Shown here piece after piece: positions 43,117 to 52,235 of a DNA stretch of 64,000 bases (positions within the stretch are counted from its first letter, which is position 1; every line of letters begins with the position of its first letter). The notes beneath the pieces were generated by a model that did no database searches, was not told where the DNA came from, and saw only the letters and a program-made list of their open reading frames with translations. The position numbers and the translations under genes are program-made. This DNA is from an uncultured bacterium (GTDB taxonomy: Bacteria > Verrucomicrobiota > Kiritimatiellia > CAIKKV01), in contig CALHRZ010000005.1 of assembly GCA_938038445.1 (NCBI GenBank), forward strand, positions 17,792-81,791, given 5' to 3'.

Positions 43117-44268
43117 ATGGCCCCGCGTAAGATCTATCTGCATATCGGGCACCCCAAAACCGGAACGACCAGCATCCAGACCTGGTTCCTCGCCAACCGT
43201 CTCGCCTTGCGTGCAGCAGGAATCCTTTATCCCGAAACCGGTTTGTTTGACTCCGCACACCGCCTGCTCTCCCCTTCGTTTTACGCACGCCGTTTCCTGC
43301 CTAACCGCGCCCCTTCTGTCATGGCCGATCTGCTCCGTGAAATCATATCGGCCTCCTGTTCGACCATCCTGATCAGTTATGAGGGATTCGGCCTCGACCA
43401 TCCCCGCTGTCTTGCGCCACTCAAGGACCTGGGCGAAGTGACGGTTCTATACTACGTCCGCCGCCAGGATACGCTTGCAGAATCCATGTATGCCCAGCAT
43501 GTCCGCTCGTTCCTCCATATGGAATTCCGCCCCCCCGATCTCTGGCTCGACCGGGTCTTTCACTGTGAATACCTGGAGGTGGCCGAGCGCTTCTCCGACT
43601 TTTTCGGCGTTTCCCGCTTCCGCTTGCGCCCTTTCGAAACCGCCGCGTTAAAAGGGGGCGATGTCCTGGAGGATATCTTGCACCTCATGCACCTTACCCC
43701 TCCTCCCGGTCTCACCCCCCCCACCTCGCGCAACGAAACGCTCAAGCGGCCCTATCTGGCCTTCAAACGATCCCTCAATCTGCTTCCCCTTCTCGAAAGC
43801 GAGCACCGGTCTCTCGCGCGTCAGTTGACCCATCTGTCCCAGGCAGACAACGTTCCCTTCCCTCGTCGTTTTTTTTCTCCCCTCACACGCCGCACCATCC
43901 TGGAACGCCACGCGCGCCTTAACGCAACCCTTGCAAAGGAATGGCTCGGCCGTCCCGATGGCCGCCTTTTCCTCGACGAGACCTGCGACCCTCAGGAAGC
44001 CTGGACCCCTCTTGCCCCGATCTCCGCTTCGGAACAATGGGAGATCTTCTCAAAACTTTCGCCTGAAAATCAGGCTGTCCTCTCCTCGCTATACCGTCCC
44101 GCACGCCTGGCGTCTCCGGGAGACCCTCTCCTTCCTCCGCTCCCCGATGACAAAACGACCCGATTCGATGAAATGGCGGAAGCCCGCCTGATGCTTCAAC
44201 TGCAACGTCGGGTGGCGCTGTTGGAAAGCCGGTGCCCTCCTCCCATCCCCTCGGTAGAACCCTCATGA
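43117..44268 (+). CDS. sulfotransferase-like P-loop protein (tandem paralogue A)
   Basis: The chain (383 residues) begins with the P-loop LHIGHPKTGTTSIQTWFL near residues 8-25, characteristic of a sulfotransferase-like group common in marine and PVC bacteria. The 3'-phosphate-type element is VLYYVRRQDTLAESMYAQ. Residues LKRPYLAFKRSLNLLPLLESEH and LTHLSQADNVPFPRRFF have close counterparts in the next protein, as does the C-terminal QLQRRVALLE. The two are therefore tandem paralogues with diverged middle parts. ATG 43117 follows the previous stop by 10 bp. The acceptor is unknown. Confidence 0.78.
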   Translation: MAPRKIYLHIGHPKTGTTSIQTWFLANRLALRAAGILYPETGLFDSAHRLLSPSFYARRFLPNRAPSVMADLLREIISASCSTILISYEGFGLDHPRCLAPLKDLGEVTVLYYVRRQDTLAESMYAQHVRSFLHMEFRPPDLWLDRVFHCEYLEVAERFSDFFGVSRFRLRPFETAALKGGDVLEDILHLMHLTPPPGLTPPTSRNETLKRPYLAFKRSLNLLPLLESEHRSLARQLTHLSQADNVPFPRRFFSPLTRRTILERHARLNATLAKEWLGRPDGRLFLDETCDPQEAWTPLAPISASEQWEIFSKLSPENQAVLSSLYRPARLASPGDPLLPPLPDDKTTRFDEMAEARLMLQLQRRVALLESRCPPPIPSVEPS

Positions 44269-45479
44269 GTGCATCCCCCCGCCTCTTTCTCCACATCGGT
44301 CACCCGAAAACCGGAACGACCAGCATTCAAGTCTTCCTCTTTTCCCACCGTAACGAACTGCAACGTTACGGAATTTACGTTCCCCAAGCCGGTCTGGTCG
44401 ACGGCGCCCATCATGGACTGACGGAAAACTATTTCAGCGTTCGCCGCCTGCCTTCCCAAACGTCGGACCATCTGAGCAACCTTCGGTCGGAACTATCCCG
44501 AATCCATTTTCCAACCGTCGTATTGAGCAGCGAAGCCTTTATCCAGGAAAATCCCAAACGGCTTGCTTCCCTTTTTCGCCCACGTTTTGAGGTTTTCGTG
44601 ATCTACTACATCCGCCGCCAGGATTTGGCGGTCCAGTCCGTTTATGCCCAGCGCGTACGAAGCGAAATCCAGCGGGAGTGCCGATCGCTCCCCGAAATGC
44701 TTCCCAACCTGATCCCCCGTTACCGCCATCACCTCGACCGCTTTGCCGCCGTATTCGGCCCCGATCATTGTCTTTTGCGGCCGTTTGAAAAAAATGTTTT
44801 TCTCGGAGGCTCTCTGCTCGCTGACTTTTGTTCCCTTCTCGGCATGCCGCCCGAAACTTTCCCTGTGCAGGATGAACCCCGTAATCAAGCGTTCAAGCGA
44901 CCCTACCTCGCCTTCAACCGACAGTCCAATCTTCTCCCTCTTCTCTCGGACGAACACCGCGCGCTGGGACGCGCCCTTGACGTCCTGTCTCAGGCCGATC
45001 CCACCTTCTATCCCCGCCATTACCTCAGCGCGGAGGATCGCATGGCGATTCTGAATCGCTGCAAAGAAGAGAACCAATACCTCGCGCGCACCTACCTCCC
45101 TTCAAATAAGGAACCGCTCTTTCGAGACCCCCCGCCTTCCCCCGAGGAACCTTGGGCGCCCCTCGGTCCTCTCGAAACGGAACTCCAACACCGCATTCTC
45201 GATGCACTCCCCTCGAAAATACGGGACCTTCTCGAACATCTCGACCGGGGCATCCGACTGCGGCAAAACGGTCAGCCCTTTCTTCCCCTATGGCCCGATG
45301 ATCCAAACATCCAACACCAGATCCTCAGCCAGCGAAATCTCGCCATTCTTCAACGCCGCGTCGCTCGCCTTGAATCTTTGACCACCGTCTCCCCTTCGCC
45401 TCTGCCCCCAACCGTTCGTAAACGGAAGTTCGGAATTCGAATCATCCGAGCGATTCGTCGGCTTCTTCTCCACCGCTAA
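44265..45479 (+). CDS. sulfotransferase-like P-loop protein (tandem paralogue B)
   Basis: This paralogue (404 residues) shares the N-terminal LFLHIGHPKTGTTSIQVFL and the FKRPYLAFNRQSNLLPLL block with the preceding gene product. The PAPS-type helix is VIYYIRRQDLAVQSVYAQ. A longer basic C-terminal tail (RKRKFGIRIIRAIRRLLLHR) could associate with membrane or nucleic acid. ATG 44265 overlaps the stop of the paralogue by ATGA; the frame is open a little further upstream but only inside that gene. The 3' end overlaps the converging sulfotransferase gene by 38 bp. It probably modifies the same class of acceptor as its neighbour. Confidence 0.78.
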   Translation: MSASPRLFLHIGHPKTGTTSIQVFLFSHRNELQRYGIYVPQAGLVDGAHHGLTENYFSVRRLPSQTSDHLSNLRSELSRIHFPTVVLSSEAFIQENPKRLASLFRPRFEVFVIYYIRRQDLAVQSVYAQRVRSEIQRECRSLPEMLPNLIPRYRHHLDRFAAVFGPDHCLLRPFEKNVFLGGSLLADFCSLLGMPPETFPVQDEPRNQAFKRPYLAFNRQSNLLPLLSDEHRALGRALDVLSQADPTFYPRHYLSAEDRMAILNRCKEENQYLARTYLPSNKEPLFRDPPPSPEEPWAPLGPLETELQHRILDALPSKIRDLLEHLDRGIRLRQNGQPFLPLWPDDPNIQHQILSQRNLAILQRRVARLESLTTVSPSPLPPTVRKRKFGIRIIRAIRRLLLHR

Positions 45480-46371
45480 AAAGTCGCAGGCATTCCGAAG
45501 CTGGGATACGGGGCTCCGACTCCTCCCCGTAAATTCGGTCGAGACCAAAGCGTTCCAAAATCGCCATCGCCCGCTTGACTTCGTCGTGCGCAACCTGATG
45601 ACGCCAACTCTCGACAGGATCTTGGTTGTGGACCACAGGACTGTCCGGTGCCGCAAGCGCAGAGGCCTGCCCAAGTTTCCGCCTCATCCGCGAGCCATAC
45701 CGAACCCCGATTCGTTCGCAAAGAGACGGCAGAAGGGTTTCAGGCCGTCGGCAGAGATCCTCGTAAAATACTATTTCCATCTCCCCCGACCTCATCTGCC
45801 GAAGAGGAACATAGTTGAGACAACACCACATGACGATCCGGGTCTCGAACAACGTCGGCCGATCCCCAAAGAGATCCCGAAAGGGCCCCAAATGATCATG
45901 AAGCAAATCGGGTTGTTCCATAAACCGGTCGAACCGCTGCGGCCAGCCCTGCTTGGCCTGCGATACGGCACATGCACAGGGATGCCGTAGTAAAAAAACA
46001 ATCGGCATCGTGGGATAGGCAACCCGAATCCATTTTAGAAACAGGTTGGCACGAATCTCCTTAATCAGACGCCTCCAGGCCACCCAGCGGCGATTAAACC
46101 GGTCCACCCACGGGTCCCGAATTCGGCCTTCCATCACGCAACGAATCGCCTCGACATGCCGGCCGGTCTTGACCCCTGGACGAACATACTGATGATGATT
46201 CCACCACGGGCCGAAACGGTCAACTCGGTCGGGGAAAAAGGGTTCGAACAGCAAACGAAAATCGTTGTTCGCATTCAGCACTTCAGCCAGCCAAGTCGTT
46301 CCACTTCGACCAACGCCGGCCACCAGGACTGTCCCCTTCGGATTATGAAAATCAATCCAGCAGGTCGCCAT
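45442..46371 (-). CDS. sulfotransferase family protein
   Basis: This sulfotransferase (309 residues) has the PAPS P-loop VAGVGRSGTTWLAEVLNAN near residues 16-34 and the second motif VFLLRHPCACAVSQAKQG, which matches the classical 'RxPxxxxxS' PAPS 3'-phosphate site. Further typical stretches are VMWCCLNYVPLRQM, IVFYEDLCRRPETLLPSLCERIG (region) and the C-terminal QDPVESWRHQVAHDEV. It is more classical than the tandem pair. It is encoded on the opposite strand from the cluster and overlaps the last paralogue at its 3' end by 38 bp, so it forms a separate transcript that converges on the cluster. Confidence 0.87.
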   Translation of the reverse strand: MATCWIDFHNPKGTVLVAGVGRSGTTWLAEVLNANNDFRLLFEPFFPDRVDRFGPWWNHHQYVRPGVKTGRHVEAIRCVMEGRIRDPWVDRFNRRWVAWRRLIKEIRANLFLKWIRVAYPTMPIVFLLRHPCACAVSQAKQGWPQRFDRFMEQPDLLHDHLGPFRDLFGDRPTLFETRIVMWCCLNYVPLRQMRSGEMEIVFYEDLCRRPETLLPSLCERIGVRYGSRMRRKLGQASALAAPDSPVVHNQDPVESWRHQVAHDEVKRAMAILERFGLDRIYGEESEPRIPASECLRLFSGGEEADESLG

Positions 46372-46467
46372 TCCTTCTCTTCCTTAACCGGTTACCGTAG
46401 TCCGCCTCTCCACGATTGACAAGCGGAAAGGCATCGCCGATTCTCTCCCTTCGGAGGAGATTCCCCC

Positions 46468-47556
46468 ATGGATCTCAGAGATCTTGACCTGGAACAAATT
46501 GCCGAGCGGTATCGCCGGACCTTCGCACGTGAAAATCACGACCGTCCCCTGGTCTGGCTCTCGTATGCTCAGCCACAACACCCCCCCGCTCTTCCCACAC
46601 CTCCCACAATCCGGGAACGGTGGTTCAATTTCGAATGGCGGCTGGAGTCTTTTGAAAACCATTTGGAAGGGACCGGCTTTCTTCTCGAAGGGTTTCCTTC
46701 CTTTCACTGTAACCTCGGCCCCGACATTCTCGCCTCTTGCATGGGCAGCGAACTGGAATTCGCGGAAACAACCAGTTGGGCAATCCCCCGCGTTAAGGAT
46801 TGGCGGGAAACCCCCCCCCTGCGATTTCACCACGAAGGTTTCTACTGGCAACAAATGGCCCGTTTCTTGTCCCTCTCGGCAGAATGGGGGAAAGGAAAAT
46901 GGCTCACGGCATCCGGTGACCTCCACACGAATGGCGACGGTTTGGCCGCCCTTCGGGGGCCCCAAAATCTCTTGCTCGACCTTCTGGATAACCCGGAGGA
47001 AATCCTTCGCCGTCTGGCGGAATGCCATGCCGTATATTCACAAGTCCTTCAGGCCCATTTCGACATCCTCCTTCCGGCTTCCGGCGGTTTCTCCTCCTCG
47101 TGGTGTACGGCAGCGCTCAAAGGCCGTTTTGCCACGATCCAAAACGACTTCTCATGCATGATCGGTCCCGCCCATTTCCGGGATTTCTTCCTCCCCTATG
47201 TTGAAAAAGAGTCCGCCCTCCTCGACGCGTGCGTCTACCACCTCGACGGCCCCGGTGCCCTCCCTCACTTGGCTCCAATCTGCTCCGTCCCTACCGTCCA
47301 TCTCATCCAATGGGTTCCGGGAGCCGGAAATAAACCCCCAGCTCAATGGCCCGAATTGCTCCGGCAGATTCAATCCCTCGGAAAAGGACTCTGGCTCTAC
47401 GGCACTCCCGAGGAACAACTGAACATGATGCGGTTCCTCAAACCCGAGGGTTGCATGTACAACGTCTGGGTCAAGGACCGACAAGAAGCGGAATCCTTCC
47501 TGCAAACAGCCCGCTCGATCTGGAATCAACGCCCCTGGGAAAACGAATCGTTTTGA
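46468..47556 (+). CDS. uroporphyrinogen decarboxylase-like (URO-D/corrinoid methyltransferase fold) protein
   Basis: The 362-residue product resembles the URO-D superfamily, which includes haem-pathway decarboxylases and corrinoid-protein methyltransferases. Its sequence is closer to uncharacterised anaerobe members than to HemE. The typical segments are NDFSCMIGPAHFRDFFLPYVEKE (region near 230-253), CVYHLDGPGALPHL, which is often a metal-binding His site, and VHLIQWVPGAGNKPPAQWPELLR. HemE catalytic N-terminal signatures are absent. ATG 46468 has GGAGGAG 9 bases upstream. It may methylate or demethylate through a corrinoid protein, but no corrinoid gene is nearby. Its 3' end overlaps the histidine kinase gene by 31 bp. 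Confidence 0.65.
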   Translation: MDLRDLDLEQIAERYRRTFARENHDRPLVWLSYAQPQHPPALPTPPTIRERWFNFEWRLESFENHLEGTGFLLEGFPSFHCNLGPDILASCMGSELEFAETTSWAIPRVKDWRETPPLRFHHEGFYWQQMARFLSLSAEWGKGKWLTASGDLHTNGDGLAALRGPQNLLLDLLDNPEEILRRLAECHAVYSQVLQAHFDILLPASGGFSSSWCTAALKGRFATIQNDFSCMIGPAHFRDFFLPYVEKESALLDACVYHLDGPGALPHLAPICSVPTVHLIQWVPGAGNKPPAQWPELLRQIQSLGKGLWLYGTPEEQLNMMRFLKPEGCMYNVWVKDRQEAESFLQTARSIWNQRPWENESF

Positions 47557-49760
47557 GACCTCTCCGCAGGGCGCGAAGAAAGCGTTTCACGCATAATCCG
47601 CAACAGTTCCGCTACGTTCCAGGGTTTCTGCAAAAACGCGATGTTGCGCTTTGCAATGTCGGGCCAACGCGATTTTTCATCGCTGAAACCGCTGGCCAGC
47701 ACCACCGCCACTCCCGGATGGATGGCGCGAAAGCGCTCCACGAGATCCACCCCGTTGCCATCGGGCAAAACGACATCGCTGAACACAAGATCCCATGAGG
47801 AGGGATCGGATTCGAATCGCCGGATCGCCTCCGCCGCAGACGCAACCGGCTGCACTTCATAGCCGTTGAGCCGTAGGACGCGATCCGTCATCTGCCGAAC
47901 CAGTTCCTCGTCTTCTATCAGCAGAATCCGTTCCCCTTTCCCCCGATAGGAAGAATCGGACTTACCGTCCGCGACGCTATCGCCTTGCAGGTCGACTCGT
48001 TCAGCCGCTGGAAGATAGAGCCGAAAGGTGGCACCGTGATTCTGTTCCGAATACACATGGATGAAGCCTCCATGCTGCTTGACGATCCCATACAGGGTCG
48101 CAAGCCCCATTCCCGTTCCGCGCCCCTTCTTCGTGGTAAAAAAAGGCTCGAACAGATGGGCGGAAACCTCGGGGGAAAGTCCAATTCCAGTATCCGAAAC
48201 CGACACCACCACGAAGCGTCCCGCCCGTAACTCCTCCCGGTGTTCCGCGGCGGCCCCTTCATCCCATTCCTTGTTGGCCGTCGCCAGCGTAAGCAAGCCC
48301 CCCCGCGGCATCGCATCGCGCGCATTGACGCATAAATTCAAGAGCGCCTGCTCGATTTGGGACGGATCGACCCGAACCGGCCACAACTCGGTAGTGAGCT
48401 GGGTCTCGATCCGGATGTCTTCGCCAAGAAGCCTTGTCAGCATTTTGACCATCTGCCGAATCAAATCGTTGAGATCCACAAGGCAGGTTTTCAGCATCTG
48501 TTTCCGGCTGAACGCCAGCAACTGCCGGGTCAGAGCCTGCGCGCGGGCCGCTGCTTTCTGAATCTCCAGCAGATCCTGCCGTTTCGGATCGGACTCGGGT
48601 ATGTCGAGAAGAAGGATCTCGGTAAAACCGGAAATGGCTTGAAGCATGTTGTTGAAATCGTGAGCAACACCCCCCGCCAAGCGGCCCACAATCTCCATCT
48701 TCTGCGCTTCCCGCAACCGCTCCTCGATTTCCTGGCGCCGTCTCGCTTCCTCGCGGGCCGCGGTGACGTCGCGAAGCAAAACCAGCTGTCCCAAACTCCG
48801 CCCCTCTTCGGTTCGGATGGGTGAAAGACGCCCTTCAATCACGCGACCTTCCTTCGTTCGAAACTCCGTCACCGGTTCCGTCAAAAGCCGCTTCCAATTC
48901 ACCCCGCCCACATCCTCCCTACCCCCCGCTCCCACGGACTGGCCAATCGCCAGGCAGTTCGCACCCCCCATCAAACGGACCGCCGCAGGGTTCAGGTCCA
49001 AAACCTGATGGCGAGAATCCACCACAATCACGCCTTCTTCCATCCGCTCGAAAACCAGCGTTCGGGCCAATGGAAACAGATCTAACGTTCCCCGCCGAAA
49101 AACTGCAAAGGCGACCAAAATGACGCTAAACGTAATGGCAATTGGCGTGACATCCATTTCGGGCCAGGGCGTCCAGCGCATCAAATAAAGAAAATTGGGA
49201 AAAACGGGAAACAGGAATGCAACTAAAAGAAGCAGGGCCTTCCCACAATAAACGGTTGAAGAATGTCGGACAGTGGCCCACACCCGTCTTCCACCGGCAA
49301 GAAAAAGTGCATACGAATAGACAGCCATCCCCCATTTGGCCGGTCCGTGGCCGAATCGGCATCGCCCTGTTTCCACGATCCACTCCACCTGCGGCCATAC
49401 CCAGTTATGGATATGATTGGTCCAAACCAGAAGGATATAAAGAATCGGCCCAATCCATATCAATCCCCATTTGCGCCGCGAGACAGGTCGGTCGGGCTCG
49501 CTGTAGCGCAAGGAAAATAAAATCCAAAAAGGCCCAAGCCCAGCGATTCCAAACGCGGCCATCTTGGACCAAAAAACCGCACCTTCCCGATTTCCCGAAT
49601 TCATTTCCAGCGCGGCACACAACGTCCACCAAGCCCCTGCCGCCATCACAGCCGCTAAAGCCCGCGCTCCCGCATGGGGGCGGCGAAAAAGCATAAAGGC
49701 ACCCGCCGCCGCGAAAAGAGCCCCCAAAGCGGGGATCAGAACATCCAGTCCTTGTCTCAT
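47526..49760 (-). CDS. hybrid sensor histidine kinase with 7TM sensor, PAS and receiver
   Basis: This 744-residue hybrid kinase has about seven membrane helices in the first 230 residues, resembling the histidine-kinase 7TM sensor region (ILFSLRYSEPDRPVSR and VTPIAITFSVILVAFAVFRRG). A PAS domain follows near 240-350 (VFERMEEGVIVVDSRHQVLDLNPAAVRLMG). HisKA shows AGGVAHDFNNMLQAISGF with His near 366, and the ATPase has LNLCVNARDAMPRGG, VSDTGIGL and GTGMGLATLYGIVKQHGGF. A C-terminal receiver has LLIEDEELVRQM, phospho-acceptor Asp in VFSDVVLPDGNG near 662 and Lys in FLQKPW. It lacks an output domain, so a separate regulator is needed. A promoter places the mRNA start close to the ATG. Confidence 0.93.
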   Translation of the reverse strand: MRQGLDVLIPALGALFAAAGAFMLFRRPHAGARALAAVMAAGAWWTLCAALEMNSGNREGAVFWSKMAAFGIAGLGPFWILFSLRYSEPDRPVSRRKWGLIWIGPILYILLVWTNHIHNWVWPQVEWIVETGRCRFGHGPAKWGMAVYSYALFLAGGRRVWATVRHSSTVYCGKALLLLVAFLFPVFPNFLYLMRWTPWPEMDVTPIAITFSVILVAFAVFRRGTLDLFPLARTLVFERMEEGVIVVDSRHQVLDLNPAAVRLMGGANCLAIGQSVGAGGREDVGGVNWKRLLTEPVTEFRTKEGRVIEGRLSPIRTEEGRSLGQLVLLRDVTAAREEARRRQEIEERLREAQKMEIVGRLAGGVAHDFNNMLQAISGFTEILLLDIPESDPKRQDLLEIQKAAARAQALTRQLLAFSRKQMLKTCLVDLNDLIRQMVKMLTRLLGEDIRIETQLTTELWPVRVDPSQIEQALLNLCVNARDAMPRGGLLTLATANKEWDEGAAAEHREELRAGRFVVVSVSDTGIGLSPEVSAHLFEPFFTTKKGRGTGMGLATLYGIVKQHGGFIHVYSEQNHGATFRLYLPAAERVDLQGDSVADGKSDSSYRGKGERILLIEDEELVRQMTDRVLRLNGYEVQPVASAAEAIRRFESDPSSWDLVFSDVVLPDGNGVDLVERFRAIHPGVAVVLASGFSDEKSRWPDIAKRNIAFLQKPWNVAELLRIMRETLSSRPAERSQNDSFSQGR

Positions 49761-49774
49761 GCCACGATGAAGGA

Positions 49775-49803
49775 ATTATGAATGAAGCGCATGCCCCTGA
49801 CAA
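49775..49803 (-). promoter_or_regulatory. promoter of the histidine kinase gene
   Basis: On the minus strand TTGTCA (49803-49798) and CATAAT (49780-49775) are separated by 17 bp and each matches the consensus in five of six bases. Start would be near 49768, only 8 bases before ATG 49760, where no Shine-Dalgarno is visible. Confidence 0.55.
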
Positions 49804-49954
49804 GAACGCAAACATTTCCCAAGGTACATCGACGGGCGTAAGCCGACCTTTCCGTCCCACGAAAGCCTTCCGCAGAATGGAATGAAATAACGCGATCCCG
49901 AGGCGATTGCCTCCCGCTCGTTTTGCAACCGTCACATCCCTCAAGCCGCAAACC

Positions 49955-49973
49955 GTTCGGCCGTTTACCGAAC
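49955..49973 (-). terminator. weak hairpin at the end of the beta-helix gene
   Basis: GTTCGG and CCGAAC pair across a 7-base loop that contains the stop codon of the beta-helix gene. No T-run follows, so termination would be weak at best. Confidence 0.25.
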
Positions 49974-52205
49974 AATAAAGACCGTTCCGGAAGGACGAGG
50001 AAGAATGTCCGTCGGGTAGTGAAAGCCAAGATCCACCATCCCCGTGTCGGGACGGCCATCCAGCCGAGTGCTCATCCGGTGAAGCCCAAGAACTTGGGCC
50101 GATTGCCCGCCGGCGTCTACACAGGGACTCGTCTCATGAAGACGGAATCCGGCCACAAACAGGGGATTGCTTGAGAAACAACCGGGCATCCCCGTCAGAT
50201 CGGCATTTTCCGAATCGCAATAGGCCAGGAAGACCGTGCCGGTGACGTCCACTCCGTTATTCCAAAGAATCGAATTCGTCACGATCACAGTTCCTCCCGC
50301 TCGAAAAATACCAATGCCATCATTATCGGCGATGGTCGAACTGCCGATTTGAACGACTCCCGCCCCAATATAAATCCCATCGACATTCCCAACTGTTGCC
50401 GCGTTGTTGCTGATCACCAGCAAGTTGAAGGCCTCAAGCGCTTCCACATTGGCTCCGACATAGAGCCCCGCCCCCTGGCCAGAGGAGGCGGTATAATTGG
50501 ACGAAATAACGGACGAACGGATTTCCATAGCGCAGGCCGAAAGATACAACCCCGGCCCATGTCCGCTATAGGCAGCCGAGCCGAAGTTCCGCTCGATCCG
50601 GCATGCTTCAATGAAAGGCCGACCACCGTCCACATAAAACCCTCCCCCATTTCCACCATTTAGATAATTGTTTGAAATGACGCAATCCACCACTCGAACT
50701 GCTGTGCTTTGAAGGGCAAGTCCCGCTTTCCCGACACCGAACGGAATGTTGCCGCCAACCCCTGCGTTTCGAAACGTCAGATTGCTGACAATGCTCCCAC
50801 GACCCACCCCGCGGATGGACATCAATTGCCGTCCTGCATTGCGGCCGTCAATAGCCGTCAGCTCGGCATTGGTTCCCAAAAGTTGAACGCCGTCGGTCTT
50901 AAGAACAAGCGGGAACTTTTCGCCTGCGGCGGCTGTATAGGAACCCGGGGCAATGTGAATACGGGCGTTTTCCAGCGCGATTTCCAGCGCACGGGTGACC
51001 GTTCGAAAGGGTTGTTCAAGCGTTCCGGAGTTCGCATCGTCGCCGGATGGATGCACATAGAGATGGGTCGCCAGGAACGGCCCGGCAAAGTGATAACCCA
51101 GATCAACAAGGCCGGAATCCGTTCCGTCACTCTGGGCATAGCGCCCACCAAGGCCGAGACTTGCAGCCGATACGCTTCCCGCATCAACCGCCGGACTCGG
51201 CGCCGAAAGATAATAGCCGTTTTCAAAAAGAGGATCGGCTGAGAAACATCCCGGTTCAGACCCTGTAAGACCAGTTCCCACCAGGCTATCGGCAACGGTT
51301 ATCGTGCCGGAAATATCGCCGCCATAATTGTTCCATAGGATGGAATTGGTGACGATTACGGATCCCCCCGTCCTTCGGACCCCAACCCCGACGTTGTCGG
51401 CAATGGTGCAGTTTTCGATCCGGACCGTTCCCGCCGATACAAGTACGGTTCCGTTGACTGGCGAGACGTGTGTATTGTTGCGAATGAGACAATTGAAAAG
51501 TCGGGTGGTACCGGAACTGGCGTGCCGAAGAGCGCTCCCCCCCGTCGTCAACGTCTGATTCCCAGCGAATAGGCAGTCCACCACTTCGAGGTTTCCGCTC
51601 TTATTGTAAAGTCCACCGCCCCCACTTGCATGCGTGTATCCCCCCGCCGCATTGAGAAACTGGCAACGCTCAAATGCAGCGAACCCGCCGTCTAAAGCCG
51701 CTCCCCCTCCATTGCCTGCGTTCAACGTTTGATCTTCAAAAACACACTGGGAAAATACATTCGTGGTTCCTTGAAGATAGACGGCCATTCCCAATGCATT
51801 AAAGCCCGCCTTCCCGTTGCTAAAGGTTAGCCGTTCGAAACGACCCGTCACGCAACCGGAGACAGACAAAAGTCGGACTGCGTTGCCGCCGGAGATACGT
51901 GTGGCAAAGGGACTGTCCACTTGAGCGCCGGGTTCCGGGGTTTCTCCGCGAAATCCACCCAAAACAACAAGCGGTTTGTGGGTGATGTTGAGTGTGGCCC
52001 CAATATGGTAAACCCCCGTTTTCAGACAAAGGGTGTCATAAGGTTGGGCTGCATCAATGGCGGTTTGAAGATTGGTGTAGGCCGTGGCCCAGCTCAACCC
52101 GTCCGAATGATCACCCGTCAGCGCGACGTAAACGTTGGCGGCCCACGCCGCCGAACCGATCATTACTCCCACAAACCCCACAAGTTTGTGCCATCTCCGA
52201 TGCAT
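49965..52205 (-). CDS. secreted right-handed parallel beta-helix protein, internally duplicated
   Basis: The 746-residue protein has a signal peptide (LVGFVGVMIGSAAWAANV) and then a right-handed parallel beta-helix with repeated short strands and Asn ladders, typical of pectate-lyase-like or adhesin folds. Each half starts with a 'YV...TIQ'-like or PFRTVTRALEIA cap. It ends with a 'DPLF...SPCVDAGxxxxxLGLxxxxDGRxDxGxVDLGYHY' block, present twice: PLFENGYYLSAPSPAVDAG and PLFVAGFRLHETSPCVDAG. This block is often seen at the end of DUF1565/choice-of-anchor-like PVC proteins. No C-terminal sorting motif is seen. ATG 52205 has GGGAGGAAAC upstream. A carbohydrate-lyase or adhesive role is possible. 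Confidence 0.8.
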   Translation of the reverse strand: MHRRWHKLVGFVGVMIGSAAWAANVYVALTGDHSDGLSWATAYTNLQTAIDAAQPYDTLCLKTGVYHIGATLNITHKPLVVLGGFRGETPEPGAQVDSPFATRISGGNAVRLLSVSGCVTGRFERLTFSNGKAGFNALGMAVYLQGTTNVFSQCVFEDQTLNAGNGGGAALDGGFAAFERCQFLNAAGGYTHASGGGGLYNKSGNLEVVDCLFAGNQTLTTGGSALRHASSGTTRLFNCLIRNNTHVSPVNGTVLVSAGTVRIENCTIADNVGVGVRRTGGSVIVTNSILWNNYGGDISGTITVADSLVGTGLTGSEPGCFSADPLFENGYYLSAPSPAVDAGSVSAASLGLGGRYAQSDGTDSGLVDLGYHFAGPFLATHLYVHPSGDDANSGTLEQPFRTVTRALEIALENARIHIAPGSYTAAAGEKFPLVLKTDGVQLLGTNAELTAIDGRNAGRQLMSIRGVGRGSIVSNLTFRNAGVGGNIPFGVGKAGLALQSTAVRVVDCVISNNYLNGGNGGGFYVDGGRPFIEACRIERNFGSAAYSGHGPGLYLSACAMEIRSSVISSNYTASSGQGAGLYVGANVEALEAFNLLVISNNAATVGNVDGIYIGAGVVQIGSSTIADNDGIGIFRAGGTVIVTNSILWNNGVDVTGTVFLAYCDSENADLTGMPGCFSSNPLFVAGFRLHETSPCVDAGGQSAQVLGLHRMSTRLDGRPDTGMVDLGFHYPTDILPRPSGTVFIVR

Positions 52206-52220
52206 GATTGTTTCCTCCCC

Positions 52221-52232
52221 CATAACGTTATG
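52221..52232. promoter_or_regulatory. 12-bp palindrome at the transcription start of the beta-helix gene
   Basis: CATAACGTTATG is a perfect 12-bp palindrome between the -10 box and the Shine-Dalgarno, overlapping the predicted start point near 52229. Its position suits a repressor operator. It also carries an in-frame ATG six codons before the preferred start. Confidence 0.45.
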
Positions 52233-52235
52233 ATA

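Noticed and set aside
49804..49954. Possible riboswitch or tRNA in the gap between the kinase and beta-helix genes
   Set aside because: No cloverleaf, T-loop sequence or known riboswitch core could be matched by eye.
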